A DNA stretch of 64,000 nucleotides from Chlorobaculum limnaeum (GCF_001747405.1 NZ_CP017305.1:2650001-2714000); one strand, 5' to 3'. Positions 49,699 to 59,562 are shown, counted from the first letter of the stretch. Made by a program: numbers and translations. The notes: generated by a model from the letters alone, not told the origin.

Positions 49699-50912
49699 GC
49701 GGCGGAGTGACGGACGGAGGCAACATCGAACCGCCAATTCTGGCCGACATCGCTGCGGAGCTTGAAAAGCTGAAAGCGAAGCAGCGCTTCCGTTCGATCC
49801 CCGCCACCGGCGAGCGGAGCGGGCGGTTCATCACGGTTGGCGAACGGCAACTGCTCAACCTCTCCTCGAACGACTACCTCGGCCTCGGCGCAGACCGAGA
49901 GCTTTTCGAGTCCTTCATCGCCGGGATTCAGGATGATCGGTTCGACGACGGACGCTACGCCATGACCAGCTCCTCATCGCGGTTGCTGACGGGCCACCAC
50001 CCGGTCTGCGACCAGCTCGAAGCCGCGCTTGCTGCCGCGTACGGAATCGAAGCGGCGCTGGTGTTCAACAGCGGCTACCACGCCAACACCGGCATCCTGC
50101 CCGCGCTCGCCACCCGCCACGACCTGATCCTCAGCGACAAGCTCAACCACGCGAGCATCATCGACGGCCTGCGGATCGCCGAAGCCGAGTATCGCCGCTT
50201 CCGCCACGCCGACTACGACCATCTCGAAGCGCTGCTTCAGGCCGCCGGAGACCGGTACCGGCAGATTTTCATCGTCACCGAATCGGTCTTCAGCATGGAT
50301 GGCGACTTGGCCGACCTCGGGCGTCTCGTCAATCTCAAGCGGCGCTACGGCGCAGTGCTGATTGTCGATGAGGCGCACGGCGTGGGGGTCTTCGGCAACC
50401 GGGGCCTTGGCCTCTGCGAGGCGGCGGGGGTGACACGGGAGATCGACATCATCGTCGGCACCTTCGGCAAGTCGCTCGCCTCCGTCGGCGCGTACGCCGT
50501 CATGCGCGGCCTTTTCCGCGAGTACCTCGTGAACACAATGCGCACGCTGATTTTCACCACCGCCCTGCCGCCGGTGACGCTCGCCTGGAGCCTCGCCACC
50601 TTCTCCCGACAGCTCGAAATGCAGCCGGAGCGCGAGCATCTGCTCGGCCTCGCCGCCTCGTTGCGCATCCGGCTTCGGGAGGCGGGATTCGACGTTCCCG
50701 GCGAGAGCCACATCGTGCCGGTGGTGCTGGGCGAAGATCGCCGGGCGGTGGCTATGGCCGCTGCGTTGCGCGAGGCGGGCTTCCACGCGCTGCCGGTGCG
50801 CCCGCCGACCGTTCCCGAAAACAGCGCGAGACTGCGCTTTTCGCTCCGCGCCGACCTCACCGGCGACGACATCGCTGCGCTTGCTGAAACCATGAAAAAG
50901 GGCGCGCCATGA
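49695..50912 (+). CDS. bioF: 8-amino-7-oxononanoate synthase
   Basis: BioF condenses pimeloyl-ACP (or -CoA) and L-alanine on pyridoxal phosphate. The 405-residue protein has [13 protein letters not shown], the GSGSRLLTGH-like [20 protein letters not shown], the [13 protein letters not shown] and [12 protein letters not shown] segments, and the PLP lysine in [15 protein letters not shown]. Start ATG 49695 overlaps the bioB stop; the frame is open further upstream only as a shadow of bioB. Confidence 0.95.
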   Translation: MSGGVTDGGNIEPPILADIAAELEKLKAKQRFRSIPATGERSGRFITVGERQLLNLSSNDYLGLGADRELFESFIAGIQDDRFDDGRYAMTSSSSRLLTGHHPVCDQLEAALAAAYGIEAALVFNSGYHANTGILPALATRHDLILSDKLNHASIIDGLRIAEAEYRRFRHADYDHLEALLQAAGDRYRQIFIVTESVFSMDGDLADLGRLVNLKRRYGAVLIVDEAHGVGVFGNRGLGLCEAAGVTREIDIIVGTFGKSLASVGAYAVMRGLFREYLVNTMRTLIFTTALPPVTLAWSLATFSRQLEMQPEREHLLGLAASLRIRLREAGFDVPGESHIVPVVLGEDRRAVAMAAALREAGFHALPVRPPTVPENSARLRFSLRADLTGDDIAALAETMKKGAP

Positions 50913-51589
50913 AAGCGGAGTGGATTGTTCGCAAGGGCAGCCGGAATCTGCTGCTCTTCTTCAACGGCTGGGGCATGGATCGCCGCGTGGCCGACTGGCT
51001 CACCTCGGCGTGGCCCAGCGGCGACGTACGCGACCTCGCCGTGCTCTACGACTACCGCGACCTCGCGCTGCCCGCGTGGCTCGGCGAGGCGATGGCCGGA
51101 GCGGATTCGGTCGATCTCGTCGCCTGGTCGCTCGGCGTCTGGGCGGCCTCGAACGCCGGGATCGGGCGAGTCCGACGCGCCGTGGCGATCAACGGTACGC
51201 CGACGCCGGTCGACGCGGAGGGCGGCATTCCGCCGGAGATTTTCAAAGGCACGCTCGAAAGCTGGAACGACGCCAACCGCAAGCGCTTCGAGCGCCGGAT
51301 GATGGGCGGCGTTCCGGCGGAGATCGCCGAGAACGCCCGTTCGGAGCGCGATGCCAACGACCAGCAGGCGGAGCTTCGCTCGATTGGCGAGGCGGTCGCC
51401 CGTTTTTCGACGGAACCCGCCGCATCGTGGAAATTCTCGAAAGCGCTGATCGGTGGCCGCGACCTGATCTTTTCGCCCGCAAACCAGCGCCGCGCGTGGC
51501 GCGAGGCCGGAGTGTCCACCGCCGAAATCGCGGCAATGCCCCACTTTCCCTTCACCAACATCGCCGGATGGCGGGAGCTGCTCGCATGA
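50909..51589 (+). CDS. bioG: Pimeloyl-ACP methyl ester esterase BioG
   Basis: BioG (DUF452) replaces BioH in some bacteria: it removes the methyl group from pimeloyl-ACP methyl ester, ending the disguised fatty-acid synthesis route started by BioC. The 226-residue alpha/beta hydrolase has LLLFFNGWGMD at its start, the nucleophile in LVAWSLGVWAAS, and a His near the end in MPHFPFTNIAGWREL. It lies between bioF and bioC, as in other bioG operons. Confidence 0.88.
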   Translation: MKAEWIVRKGSRNLLLFFNGWGMDRRVADWLTSAWPSGDVRDLAVLYDYRDLALPAWLGEAMAGADSVDLVAWSLGVWAASNAGIGRVRRAVAINGTPTPVDAEGGIPPEIFKGTLESWNDANRKRFERRMMGGVPAEIAENARSERDANDQQAELRSIGEAVARFSTEPAASWKFSKALIGGRDLIFSPANQRRAWREAGVSTAEIAAMPHFPFTNIAGWRELLA

Positions 51590-52368
51590 GCGCGGGGATC
51601 GACAAGCAGCTCGTGCACCGCCGTTTCCGGCGGGCGCTGCCGACCTACGCCGGTCACGCCGAGGTGCAGCGCCGCATGGCCGCCCGGCTGGTTGCGATGA
51701 TCGAGAGCGCCGGAGCCGCGCCGCCGATTGGCCGCGTCTTCGAGTTCGGCTGCGGCTCGGCCATGCTCACCTCGATGCTCTTCGAGCGCCACTCGGCGGA
51801 GGCTTTTTACGCCAACGACCTCGTCGCCGAAAGCCGTGCCTTCGTCGAACAGGCGGTGGCGGGACGACCGGTCGGGCGGCTGGAGTTCCTGCCCGGCGAC
51901 GTCGAGCGGCTCGACCCGCTGCCCGGCAATCTCGATCTCGCCCTCTCGAACGCCACCTTGCAGTGGCTACACGAACCGGCGCGATTTTTCGAGCGGCTGG
52001 CCGGATCGGTAAAGCCGGGCGGCCTCGTGGCCTTCAGCACCTTTGGCGCGGAGAACATGCGCGAGATCGCCACGCTCGCCGAAGCGTCGCTGTCCTACCG
52101 CAGCCTCGGCGAAATCGCCGCGCTGGCGGGAGCAGCGTTCGAGGTGATCGTCATCGAAGAGGAGATCGTCCGGCAGGAGTTCGACTCGCCCGAAGCGGTG
52201 CTCCGCCACATCCGCGCCACCGGCGTGAACGGCGTAGCCCGCCGCGCCTGGACGCGCTCGCACTACCTCGACTTTCTGCAACGATACCGGGCGGCCCACC
52301 CGGCTGGCAGTGGCGTCGCACTCACCTGGCACCCGGTGTACTGCTGTTTCAGGAGGAAAAAATCATGA
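51586..52368 (+). CDS. bioC: Malonyl-ACP O-methyltransferase
   Basis: BioC methylates malonyl-ACP so that fatty-acid enzymes can build pimeloyl-ACP methyl ester. The 260-residue SAM methyltransferase has VFEFGCGSAMLTSMLF (motif I), LALSNATLQWLHEP and VKPGGLVAFSTFG (motif post-II), and the YRSLGEIA and HLRATGVNG-like (IRATGVNGVARR) sections typical of BioC. The start overlaps the bioG stop by four bases. Confidence 0.93.
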   Translation: MSAGIDKQLVHRRFRRALPTYAGHAEVQRRMAARLVAMIESAGAAPPIGRVFEFGCGSAMLTSMLFERHSAEAFYANDLVAESRAFVEQAVAGRPVGRLEFLPGDVERLDPLPGNLDLALSNATLQWLHEPARFFERLAGSVKPGGLVAFSTFGAENMREIATLAEASLSYRSLGEIAALAGAAFEVIVIEEEIVRQEFDSPEAVLRHIRATGVNGVARRAWTRSHYLDFLQRYRAAHPAGSGVALTWHPVYCCFRRKKS

Positions 52369-53063
52369 GAGGACAGGTACTCGCCATCTCCGGCATCGAC
52401 ACCGGCATCGGCAAAACCGTCGCCACCGGCCTGCTCGCCCGGCGCTTCACCGAAACGGGCGTGCGAACGATCACCCAGAAGATCGCGCAAACCGGCTGCG
52501 AAGGGATTGCGGAGGACATCGCCGCGCATCGCGAACTGATGGGCATTCCGTTGCAGGAGGTCGATCTGGACGGTACGACCTGCCCGTACCTCTTCCGCTT
52601 TCCGGCCTCGCCGCATCTGGCCGCCGCGCTGGAGGGGCGCGAGATCGACTTCATGGCGATCCGGCGCAGCACCTTTAAATTGCAGAAGCTCTTCGACCTG
52701 GTGCTGCTCGAAGGGGTTGGCGGACTGCTCGTCCCGCTTACCCCGGAGCTGCTTTTCGCCGATTACGTGCGCGACGCGGGTTACGGCCTCATGCTGGTCA
52801 GCTCATCGCGGCTCGGCAGCATCAACCAGACGCTCCTCTCGCTCGAAGCGTGCGCGGCTCGGCGCATTCCGCTCAGGGGCGTTATCTACAACCGGTTCGA
52901 CGAGGGCTGCGGCGCGGCGATTGCGGAGGATACGCGCAAGGTGATCGCCGCCGCACTCAAGCGCTACAGTTTCGACGCCGCGCCGGTGATCGACCTCGAC
53001 GCCAACGGCCTCGCTACGGAGGCAAGCGATCTGCGGCGCATCCTCAACCCGCCGGGCCGATGA
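52365..53063 (+). CDS. bioD: Dethiobiotin synthetase
   Basis: BioD makes dethiobiotin from diaminopelargonic acid, CO2 and ATP. The 232-residue protein has the P-loop-like start [20 protein letters not shown], the Lys in TQKIAQTGC and the [15 protein letters not shown] segment. A good ribosome binding site (AGGAGG) lies upstream of ATG 52365 inside bioC. The stop overlaps bioA by four bases. Confidence 0.94.
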   Translation: MRGQVLAISGIDTGIGKTVATGLLARRFTETGVRTITQKIAQTGCEGIAEDIAAHRELMGIPLQEVDLDGTTCPYLFRFPASPHLAAALEGREIDFMAIRRSTFKLQKLFDLVLLEGVGGLLVPLTPELLFADYVRDAGYGLMLVSSSRLGSINQTLLSLEACAARRIPLRGVIYNRFDEGCGAAIAEDTRKVIAAALKRYSFDAAPVIDLDANGLATEASDLRRILNPPGR

Positions 53064-54373
53064 CGATGCATCTCGATTTCGACCGCTGCCACCTCTGGCA
53101 TCCCTACACTTCAATGGCCGATCCATTGCCGGTCTATCCGGTCAAAAGCGCCAGCGGCGTCTTGATCGAGCTGGAGGATGGTCGGCAGCTCATCGATGGT
53201 ATGTCGTCATGGTGGGCGGCGATTCACGGCTACAACCATCCGGCGCTGAACCGCGCCGTGACGGAGCAGCTCGGTCGCATGAGCCACGTCATGTTCGGCG
53301 GACTGACGCACCAGCCAGCCATCGAGCTTGGCCGCCTGCTCGTCGGCCTTCTGCCCGCTCCGCTCGACCGCGTTTTCTTCTGCGACTCCGGCTCGGTGTC
53401 GGTCGAGGTGGCCATCAAGATGGCGCTGCAATACTGGCAAGCGGCAGGCCGGGCGGAGAAAAAACGGTTGCTCACCGTGCGCTCCGGCTACCATGGCGAC
53501 ACCTTCATGGCGATGTCGGTCTGCGATCCGGTCACGGGGATGCACAGCCTCTTCAGCGGTGCGCTGCCGGAGCAGCTCTTCGCCGAAGCGCCGTCGTGCG
53601 GCTTCCGCGAGCCGTGGCGCGAGGAGGCGATTTCGGAGATGCGTGAACTGCTCGAAACTCACGCCAGCGCCATCGCGGCGGTGATCATCGAGCCGGTCGT
53701 GCAGGGGGCGGGCGGGATGCGTTTCTATAATCCGGTCTATCTGCGCCGACTCCGCGAGCTGTGCGATGAGCACGAGGTGCTGCTCATTTTCGACGAAATC
53801 GCCACCGGCTTCGGGCGCACGGGCAAGCTGTTCGCGATGGAGCACGCGGGCGTCACGCCGGACATCCTCTGCCTCGGCAAGGCGCTGACCGGCGGTTACA
53901 TGACCCTCGCCGCCACGGTCGCCACCAGCCACGTCGCCGACACGATCTCGGCGGGCAATCCCGGCGTGTTCATGCACGGCCCCACCTTCATGGCCAACCC
54001 GCTCGCCTGCGCGGTCGCCGTGGCGAGCCTGAACCTGCTGCTCTCCGGCGACTGGCGGGCCAGCGTCCGGCGCATCGAGCGCCAGCTCGCCGAAGGCCTC
54101 GCGCCCTGCGCAGCGACGCCCGGCGTGCGCGACGTGCGGACGCTCGGCGCCATCAGCGTGGTGGAACTCGACCGCCCCGTCGATATGGCGAAAATCCAGC
54201 AGGCGTTCGTCGAGCGCGGCGTCTGGGTCAGGCCGTTCGGCAGGCTGGTCTACCTCATGCCGCCATTCATCATCGGAGAGGACGAAACCCGGACGCTCAC
54301 CTCGGCGGTGTGCGAGGTGCTGGAGATGAGCGCTGACAGCGCTCCACCAAATCCTGATGGAGCACATATCTGA
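53060..54373 (+). CDS. bioA: Adenosylmethionine-8-amino-7-oxononanoate aminotransferase
   Basis: BioA transfers an amino group from SAM to KAPA to make diaminopelargonic acid. The 437-residue class III aminotransferase has WHPYTSM near the start, [13 protein letters not shown], the [15 protein letters not shown] phosphate-binding loop, [13 protein letters not shown] and the PLP lysine in [15 protein letters not shown]. It is the last gene of the operon. Its stop codon lies in the left arm of an inverted repeat shared with the convergent gene. Confidence 0.95.
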   Translation: MTMHLDFDRCHLWHPYTSMADPLPVYPVKSASGVLIELEDGRQLIDGMSSWWAAIHGYNHPALNRAVTEQLGRMSHVMFGGLTHQPAIELGRLLVGLLPAPLDRVFFCDSGSVSVEVAIKMALQYWQAAGRAEKKRLLTVRSGYHGDTFMAMSVCDPVTGMHSLFSGALPEQLFAEAPSCGFREPWREEAISEMRELLETHASAIAAVIIEPVVQGAGGMRFYNPVYLRRLRELCDEHEVLLIFDEIATGFGRTGKLFAMEHAGVTPDILCLGKALTGGYMTLAATVATSHVADTISAGNPGVFMHGPTFMANPLACAVAVASLNLLLSGDWRASVRRIERQLAEGLAPCAATPGVRDVRTLGAISVVELDRPVDMAKIQQAFVERGVWVRPFGRLVYLMPPFIIGEDETRTLTSAVCEVLEMSADSAPPNPDGAHI

Positions 54374-54388
54374 CCGCGCTCAGATATG
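54365..54388. terminator. Shared inverted repeat over both convergent stop codons
   Basis: CATATCTGA (54365-54373) and TCAGATATG (54380-54388) form a perfect 9-bp stem with a six-base loop. The bioA stop (54371-54373) is in the left arm and the stop of the convergent membrane-protein gene (54380-54382) in the right. There is no T tract, so if it terminates at all it is not a classical terminator; mRNA 3' end protection is another possibility. Confidence 0.45.
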
Positions 54389-55246
54389 CGCCGAGCGCTG
54401 CATCTCAGCGTTATCGAAGCGGTTGTAGGCGAAGGTGATGCCGATGGCGAACGCAATCGCGCCGATGCCGAGCAGTACGCTGAAATAGGGCGGCGCGGTC
54501 AGGGTGAGCCGAATGAGCAAGGTGGCAACGGCGAAGCCGGAGTTACGGAAAACAACCGGATAGCTCGAACTGTAACGCAGCGAGATCAGCACGATCAGCA
54601 CGTCGCTGAAGATAAGGATGGTGTAGAACAGCGAGAAGAATTCGTTCGTGGCATTGCCATTCAGGTACTTCACGCCGTCGGCAGCGCCGATGACAAGAAA
54701 GATCAGCAGGAGCAAAAGCGAGATGATCTTCTTGAAAACGATGAAATCCGCCGCGGCCTCCATGTCGCGGGTGATGGCGCGATGGTGCTGGAGCTTGTAA
54801 TAGACGCCGAGCAACAGAAAGATCGACAGGCCGCCGCCCGCATAGGCAAGCATGTACAGCACCGGCTGCGACGCCTCCGCCCAGACCAGCGGCTCATTGA
54901 AATGAACAAGCTCGGTGAAAGAGTGGCGAAGCAGGATGAGCGAGAGGATTTCAAACTGTTTGCCGACCGACACCGAAACCGATTTGGCGATGCTGAACAC
55001 CAGCCCGAACACCTCGAGGCCGAGCAACATGGAGAGCGCCGTATTGATGGCATAGTAGTGGCTTTTTGGCAGAAGAGCGGCGACATCTGCCGGAAGCAGC
55101 CCCTGGCGGGCAAGCTCGATCAGCGCGAGCGACCCGGCAAACGCCAGAATCAGCAGATTAGCCGCAATGCGCTCCGTGCGCTTGTGTTCCCAGTGATGCT
55201 CCAGCCAGTCGTACAGGGCGACAACCCGCCTGAGAATAACAACCAT
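54380..55246 (-). CDS. Multi-pass membrane protein of unknown function
   Basis: A 288-residue protein with about seven hydrophobic helices, starting MVVILRRVVALYDWLEHHWE. Segments include NLLILAFAGSLALIEL, TALSMLLGLEVFGLVFSIA and IISLLLLLIFLVIGAADG. It has no catalytic motif I recognise. The ATG at 55246 is preferred to an in-frame start 27 bases upstream, which overlaps the PHP gene. It follows that gene by 23 bases and is probably cotranscribed with it, though the two proteins have no obvious link. Confidence 0.65.
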   Translation of the reverse strand: MVVILRRVVALYDWLEHHWEHKRTERIAANLLILAFAGSLALIELARQGLLPADVAALLPKSHYYAINTALSMLLGLEVFGLVFSIAKSVSVSVGKQFEILSLILLRHSFTELVHFNEPLVWAEASQPVLYMLAYAGGGLSIFLLLGVYYKLQHHRAITRDMEAAADFIVFKKIISLLLLLIFLVIGAADGVKYLNGNATNEFFSLFYTILIFSDVLIVLISLRYSSSYPVVFRNSGFAVATLLIRLTLTAPPYFSVLLGIGAIAFAIGITFAYNRFDNAEMQRSAHI

Positions 55247-55269
55247 CGTTCCGCATTTGAGGCCGCAAG

Positions 55270-55974
55270 TCACGGCCGGATTTTTCCGCCACGGTACAAA
55301 AATAACGAAACCTGCTCGTTCTTTCTGATGGCGGCCTTGACCGATTCAACATTTTTTTCGCACCGCAAGAGCGTTTTCCACGACAACAGATGACGCCGTT
55401 CGTGAAAGTCGGAGTTGGCGATGTAGTTGAACTTTTTCAGACCGACCACATTGAACAGGTCGTCGCGGTTGGCCACCTCCCAGGCGTCGAACAGCGAGGC
55501 GAGCCGTTCGTGATTTTCCCAGAGATAAAACGACGGCTCTTCGCCGGAGTGGTTCCGGAAATAGGGATGGCAGGCAACCGAAATGCCCTGCTGCCTCCGG
55601 ATCGACTCGATGATCTCTTCGACGGAGAGATCGGGCGAGATGAGTTCCTTGATATCGAGAGCCAGAATGTGGTAGCGCTTCGTGTCGTTGGTCAGCTCGA
55701 CACCCGGAATCAGCAGCATTCCATACCTCTCCCAGGCGCGCCGCGCCGCCCCCCACAGCGCCTCCTGGTACGCGCCGAACTCCAGACTGTCCATGACGGA
55801 AAGCTCGGAAGCAGGCTTGCCGTAGCGTTCGATGCTTTCGCTGTCGAGCAGATGATCGGTGATGGCGATCACGTCGAATCCCGCTTCGCCGTACAGATCG
55901 ACGACCTCGTCAATCGAGCAAGCTCCGTCGCTCCAGACCGTGTGGATATGAAAATCACAGTAGAGCCATTGCAT
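55270..55974 (-). CDS. PHP-domain metal-dependent phosphoesterase
   Basis: A 234-residue PHP protein. The metal-binding motifs are CDFHIHTVWSDG near the N terminus, AITDHLLDSES, IPGVELTND and ACHPYFRNHSGEE in the middle, and IANSDFHERRHL near the end, so the active site looks complete. Families with this layout include histidinol-phosphatase-like and nucleoside-phosphate phosphatases; the substrate cannot be set by sequence alone. I use ATG 55974 (MQWLYCDFH), as an earlier in-frame start adds 12 residues with no family match. Confidence 0.82.
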   Translation of the reverse strand: MQWLYCDFHIHTVWSDGACSIDEVVDLYGEAGFDVIAITDHLLDSESIERYGKPASELSVMDSLEFGAYQEALWGAARRAWERYGMLLIPGVELTNDTKRYHILALDIKELISPDLSVEEIIESIRRQQGISVACHPYFRNHSGEEPSFYLWENHERLASLFDAWEVANRDDLFNVVGLKKFNYIANSDFHERRHLLSWKTLLRCEKNVESVKAAIRKNEQVSLFLYRGGKIRP

Positions 55975-56138
55975 GGGTTGTCCTGTAAGATTGAAATACA
56001 AAGGTAACACGGGGAAGTCTGCGGTGATCTGTTCTGAGCGTGAACGCTCTGCAAACTATTCGACGGGCAGGCGCCATTCGGAAGGATGTGTTCCGTATGC
56101 TATCTTCCGCAATCGCTCATCTACCCAACTGATTGACT

Positions 56139-57113
56139 ATGCTGCTGTTTTCTCTCTCTCTCGTTGCCGGGCTGGTATTGCTGGTCTGGAGCGCTGGCCG
56201 TTTTGTTGATGGATCGGCTGCGGCTGCCCGCCATTTCAGGATTCCGCCGCTGCTGATCGGCATGCTGATCGTGGGTTTCGGCACTTCGGCTCCGGAAATG
56301 TCGGTTTCGGCCATCTCCGCCTCCGAGGGCAATCCCGATATTGCGCTTGGCAACGTGTTCGGCTCGAATATCACCAATATCGCCCTGATTCTCGGCGTCG
56401 CCTCGCTCATCAGCCCGATTGCCGTTCAATCTCGCGTCCTGCGCAAGGAGTTGCCGATCCTGAGCGCCGTGACGGCCATCGCGGCGTTTCTGTTCTTCGA
56501 CGGTATGCTTGACCGTCAGGATGCGGTCATTCTGCTTGGATTGTTTGCGCTGCTGACCGGCTGGTCTCTGTGGGAAGGCATCAGCAAATCGAGCGACGAA
56601 TTCAGCGAAGAGATGGAGCGAGAGCTCGATCAGCACCAGATGCCGCTGAAAAAATCGCTTTTCCTGATAGCCATTGGTTTCGGGCTGCTGCTCGCAAGCT
56701 CGCGCATGCTGGTCTGGGGAGCGGTCGGCATAGCGGCGGCGCTTGGCGTGAGCAACCTGGTCATCGGATTGACGGTCGTGGCGATTGGCACCTCGCTGCC
56801 CGAATTCGCCTCTTCGGTGGTGGCCGCCCGCAAGGGAGAGCATGACATCGCGCTCGGCAACGTGCTGGGCTCGAATCTGTTCAACACTCTGGCGGTTGCC
56901 GGAATCGCCGGAGCTATTCATCCGGCGGAAATAGCGCCGGTGGTCTTTTCCCGCGACATCATGGTGATGTCTCTGCTGACCCTGTCGCTCTTCGTCATCG
57001 GTTATGGCTTCCGCGGCGCGGGCACCGGGCGGATCAACAGGATCGAGGGCAGTTTGCTGCTCGGCAGCTATATCGCCTACACGGTGTACCTTGTCATGAC
57101 CACCATGAGCTGA
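56139..57113 (+). CDS. Calcium/sodium antiporter (CaCA family, YrbG-like)
   Basis: A 324-residue inner-membrane exchanger with about ten helices in two inverted halves. The alpha repeats are GFGTSAPEMSVSAISASEGN with GNVFGSNITNI, and AIGTSLPEFASSVVAARKGE with GNVLGSNLFNT, exactly the cation-binding motifs of the family. It exports Ca2+ or another cation in exchange for Na+ or H+. The ATG at 56139 begins MLLFSLSLVAGLVLL; a TTG at 56133 is in frame. Confidence 0.88.
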   Translation: MLLFSLSLVAGLVLLVWSAGRFVDGSAAAARHFRIPPLLIGMLIVGFGTSAPEMSVSAISASEGNPDIALGNVFGSNITNIALILGVASLISPIAVQSRVLRKELPILSAVTAIAAFLFFDGMLDRQDAVILLGLFALLTGWSLWEGISKSSDEFSEEMERELDQHQMPLKKSLFLIAIGFGLLLASSRMLVWGAVGIAAALGVSNLVIGLTVVAIGTSLPEFASSVVAARKGEHDIALGNVLGSNLFNTLAVAGIAGAIHPAEIAPVVFSRDIMVMSLLTLSLFVIGYGFRGAGTGRINRIEGSLLLGSYIAYTVYLVMTTMS

Positions 57114-57162
57114 CAGCGAAGCGCCCGGGTCGAAAGGCGAAAGGCCTGCGGCTCCGGCATAT

Positions 57163-57202
57163 AAAAAGCGCCTGCGCATCGAGGGAACAATGCGCAGGCG
57201 CT
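57163..57202 (-). terminator. Rho-independent terminator for the CsgG-like gene
   Basis: AGCGCCTGCGCAT (57167-57179) and ATGCGCAGGCGCT (57190-57202) form a perfect 13-bp stem with a ten-base loop. On the minus strand it is followed by TTTTT, and it lies 29 bases after the stop of the leftward CsgG-like gene. Confidence 0.9.
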
Positions 57203-57231
57203 GCTGAAATCAGGCGACCCGTTCCGGCTGA

Positions 57232-57951
57232 TCAATCGAGATCGATCGCGTTTCTGGTCTTTTCCCGGCGATTCCTCTCTTTCTGGTTGTACTCATCCAT
57301 GCAGCCGCTGTCTTTGCCTTCCACGAGCGAGCATTGCAGATAATCGGCAATTTCGATGATGCAGGCGCGGATCGCTTTGCCGACAGGGGTGTTCTTGTAC
57401 TCGCTGAGGTGACCGCCAAAGCCGCCGCGATACACGCCCACACTGACGCCGCTCGATTTCGAGGTCGCCTCGACCGTCCTTGCGTCGTAGATTTCGCCGG
57501 TTTCGACATCGATCACCTTCAGATCGACCGCCATGTAGGCCTTGTCCTGCCTTCCGCCAAGGCTGATTCCCTGAAAGGAAATACCGCCGCCACCACCGCT
57601 GGTGTTGTGTTCAAAAGCGGAAACCGTTGCTGCCACAAGGTATTTGGCACCGGTGATCTTTCCCACTTTCGCCCTTGTCCTCGGATTGATCCTGCCAGAC
57701 CTGCCGAGATCCTGCTCGTCGAGCACCGCATCGAGTTCCCGCCTTTCGAGCACGCGGAAGCTGTTCGTTGATGCAAGTTCCGAGATGAGCATGTCTTGCA
57801 GGTCGGTACCAACACCGCCGCTCCACCATGCCGCGGCGGAGTGGTTGGTGAACCTCAGGACGCCAATCCGGGGTTTTTCACCAGCAAACCCCTCCTGAAA
57901 GAGGGCGATGGTGCAGAAAAACAGCAAAAGCAGCAAGGCTTTGATTTTCAT
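57232..57951 (-). CDS. CsgG/HfaB-family exported protein
   Basis: A 239-residue protein with a signal peptide (MKIKALLLLLFFCTIALFQE, cut near GFAG). The mature part fits the CsgG family: PRIGVLRFTNHSAAAWWSGG, DLQDMLISELASTNSFRVLE with RRELDAVLDEQDL, then VGKITGAKYLVAATVSAFE and DLKVIDVETGEIYDARTVEA. There is no lipobox, so it is probably not a lipidated secretion pore of the curli type; related proteins act in assembly or stress response. Start ATG 57951; the longer open frame has no signal at its N terminus. It has its own terminator. Confidence 0.8.
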   Translation of the reverse strand: MKIKALLLLLFFCTIALFQEGFAGEKPRIGVLRFTNHSAAAWWSGGVGTDLQDMLISELASTNSFRVLERRELDAVLDEQDLGRSGRINPRTRAKVGKITGAKYLVAATVSAFEHNTSGGGGGISFQGISLGGRQDKAYMAVDLKVIDVETGEIYDARTVEATSKSSGVSVGVYRGGFGGHLSEYKNTPVGKAIRACIIEIADYLQCSLVEGKDSGCMDEYNQKERNRREKTRNAIDLD

Positions 57952-58309
57952 GATGAGTCTCCTTGGATTGTTACGGTGATGGTTAGCATTCAGATGCGAA
58001 ACTGACAGAGAACAGGGGCGAAATTTTTCCGGCCCGGCCTTCATGAGTCACGCCATATATAAAAATAGGCAATGAATCTGTGCAGGGCTAAGCATAAGTA
58101 AAGTATCACAGTTAAAAGGAAAAGCAAAGGGCGCAAAGTTCACCGCGAACTCGACCGGCCTCATTTTCCGGCCCGCGTCTTGCCCCTGCCGGATACTGCT
58201 CCTGAGGGCGTGCACGACAAAAGGAGGATATTGGTATATTGGCCAACAAATTTCAAGGCAAGCTCGCCAGCTCTCACTTTTCATTTACGCCTCAAAAGGC
58301 GCCGACGCC
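57952..58309. other. Divergent intergenic region
   Basis: The 358 bases separate the leftward CsgG-like gene and the rightward acetyltransferase gene. I see no convincing gene. A GGAGG followed by AT-rich sequence at about 58220-58250 is suggestive of a short leader, but no open frame there resembles a protein. Confidence 0.35.
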
Positions 58310-58831
58310 ATGAACCATAAAATCGTCATCAGACCCGAAACGCCTGCCGATGCCGCAGCGATCAGCGACGTGACCGTCGCGGCTTTCGCGACGCTCGAAA
58401 TCAGCCAGCACACCGAACAGTTCGTCATCGAGGCGCTACGCGCGGCTGGCGCATTGACGCTCTCGCTCGTGGCCGAGCTCGACGGGCGCGTGGTCGGCCA
58501 CATCGCCTTCTCGCCGGTGGGGATGCAGGACGGCACGCCGGACTGGTTCGGCCTCGGGCCGGTCTCGGTGCTGCCTGAGCTTCAGCGCCAGGGCATCGGC
58601 AAGGCGCTGATCTTCGAAGGCCTCGCCCGGCTGCAAGAGCTCGGCGCGAAAGGGTGCTGCCTGGTCGGTCATCCTGAATATTACCGGCAATTCGGCTTCG
58701 AGAACCCGCAGGGGCTGGCGCACGAAGGCGTGCCGCCGGAGGTCTTTTTCGTGCGCTCGTTTGACGGGCACGTTCCGCAAGGCATGGCGAGCTTCCACGA
58801 AGCGTTCATGACGAGTGGCCCCGCCGCATAA
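58310..58831 (+). CDS. GNAT-family N-acetyltransferase (YhbS-like)
   Basis: A 173-residue acetyltransferase. It begins MNHKIVIRPETPADAAAISD and has the acetyl-CoA-binding motif VSVLPELQRQGIGKALIFEG at about residues 84-103, followed by GCCLVGHPEYYRQFGFENP, a segment that marks the YhbS/COG3153 group. The acceptor is unknown. The SEC-C protein gene follows after 26 bases and may be cotranscribed. Confidence 0.85.
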   Translation: MNHKIVIRPETPADAAAISDVTVAAFATLEISQHTEQFVIEALRAAGALTLSLVAELDGRVVGHIAFSPVGMQDGTPDWFGLGPVSVLPELQRQGIGKALIFEGLARLQELGAKGCCLVGHPEYYRQFGFENPQGLAHEGVPPEVFFVRSFDGHVPQGMASFHEAFMTSGPAA

Positions 58832-58857
58832 ATCGATAACACATCACCAGACGAATC

Positions 58858-59562
58858 ATGAGTGACAATTTTCATTATAACTCCACCGCAGAGCTGACCA
58901 CGCAGGAATACGAAGAGCTGGAGGATTTCCTGCTGCGCGAATCGGAGCTGAAGCATCCGATGAATCTCGATGCGCTCGATGGCTTCCTGACCGCGCTCAT
59001 CATCGGGCCGGACACGATCGCCCGTGACGAATGGCTGCCGTACGTGTGGGGTTCGGCTGGCTCCGCCGAAGCGCCGGTGTTCCAGTCCGGCAGGCAGGAG
59101 GAGCGAATCGTGGGGTTGATCGTGCGAATGATGAACGTGCTCGCGCATCAGTTTGAAGAGAGTCCCGCCGACTACGCGCCGCTACCGAACCTGACCACCT
59201 TCGATAACGACGAGGCGCAGCGCCACGCGGCCAGATCGTGGTGCCTCGGCTTTATCGAGGGAGTGAACGTGAGGCCCGCCTCATGGCAACCGCTGCTGAG
59301 AGACGAAAAAGGCTCCAAGACCATCTTCGCCATCTCCGCAGCCTCCGGCCTGTTGCGCGACAAGCTCGGGCTGGATGAGGAGAAGGAGTACGAACTGTGG
59401 AAGCTGATCCCTGAAGCCGTGCTCGAAATCAGGAGCTTCTGGATGCCAGCGCGGAACCAGGCGGCGGAAAGCGCGAAACAGCCCAAAGCCGAAGACCCCG
59501 GCAGAAACGACCTCTGCCCCTGCGGCAGCGGCCTGAAGTACAAGAAGTGCTGCGGGAAGTGA
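58858..59562 (+). CDS. YecA/UPF0149-family protein with SEC-C motif
   Basis: A 234-residue protein. Residues 10-180 match the UPF0149/YecA fold: NLDALDGFLTALIIGPDTI and ARSWCLGFIEGVNVRP. The last 20 residues form a SEC-C zinc-binding motif (NDLCPCGSGLKYKKCCGK), also found at the SecA C terminus, which binds ribosomes or SecB. A role linked to translation or export is possible; YecA in E. coli binds ribosomes and zinc or iron. Confidence 0.85.
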   Translation: MSDNFHYNSTAELTTQEYEELEDFLLRESELKHPMNLDALDGFLTALIIGPDTIARDEWLPYVWGSAGSAEAPVFQSGRQEERIVGLIVRMMNVLAHQFEESPADYAPLPNLTTFDNDEAQRHAARSWCLGFIEGVNVRPASWQPLLRDEKGSKTIFAISAASGLLRDKLGLDEEKEYELWKLIPEAVLEIRSFWMPARNQAAESAKQPKAEDPGRNDLCPCGSGLKYKKCCGK

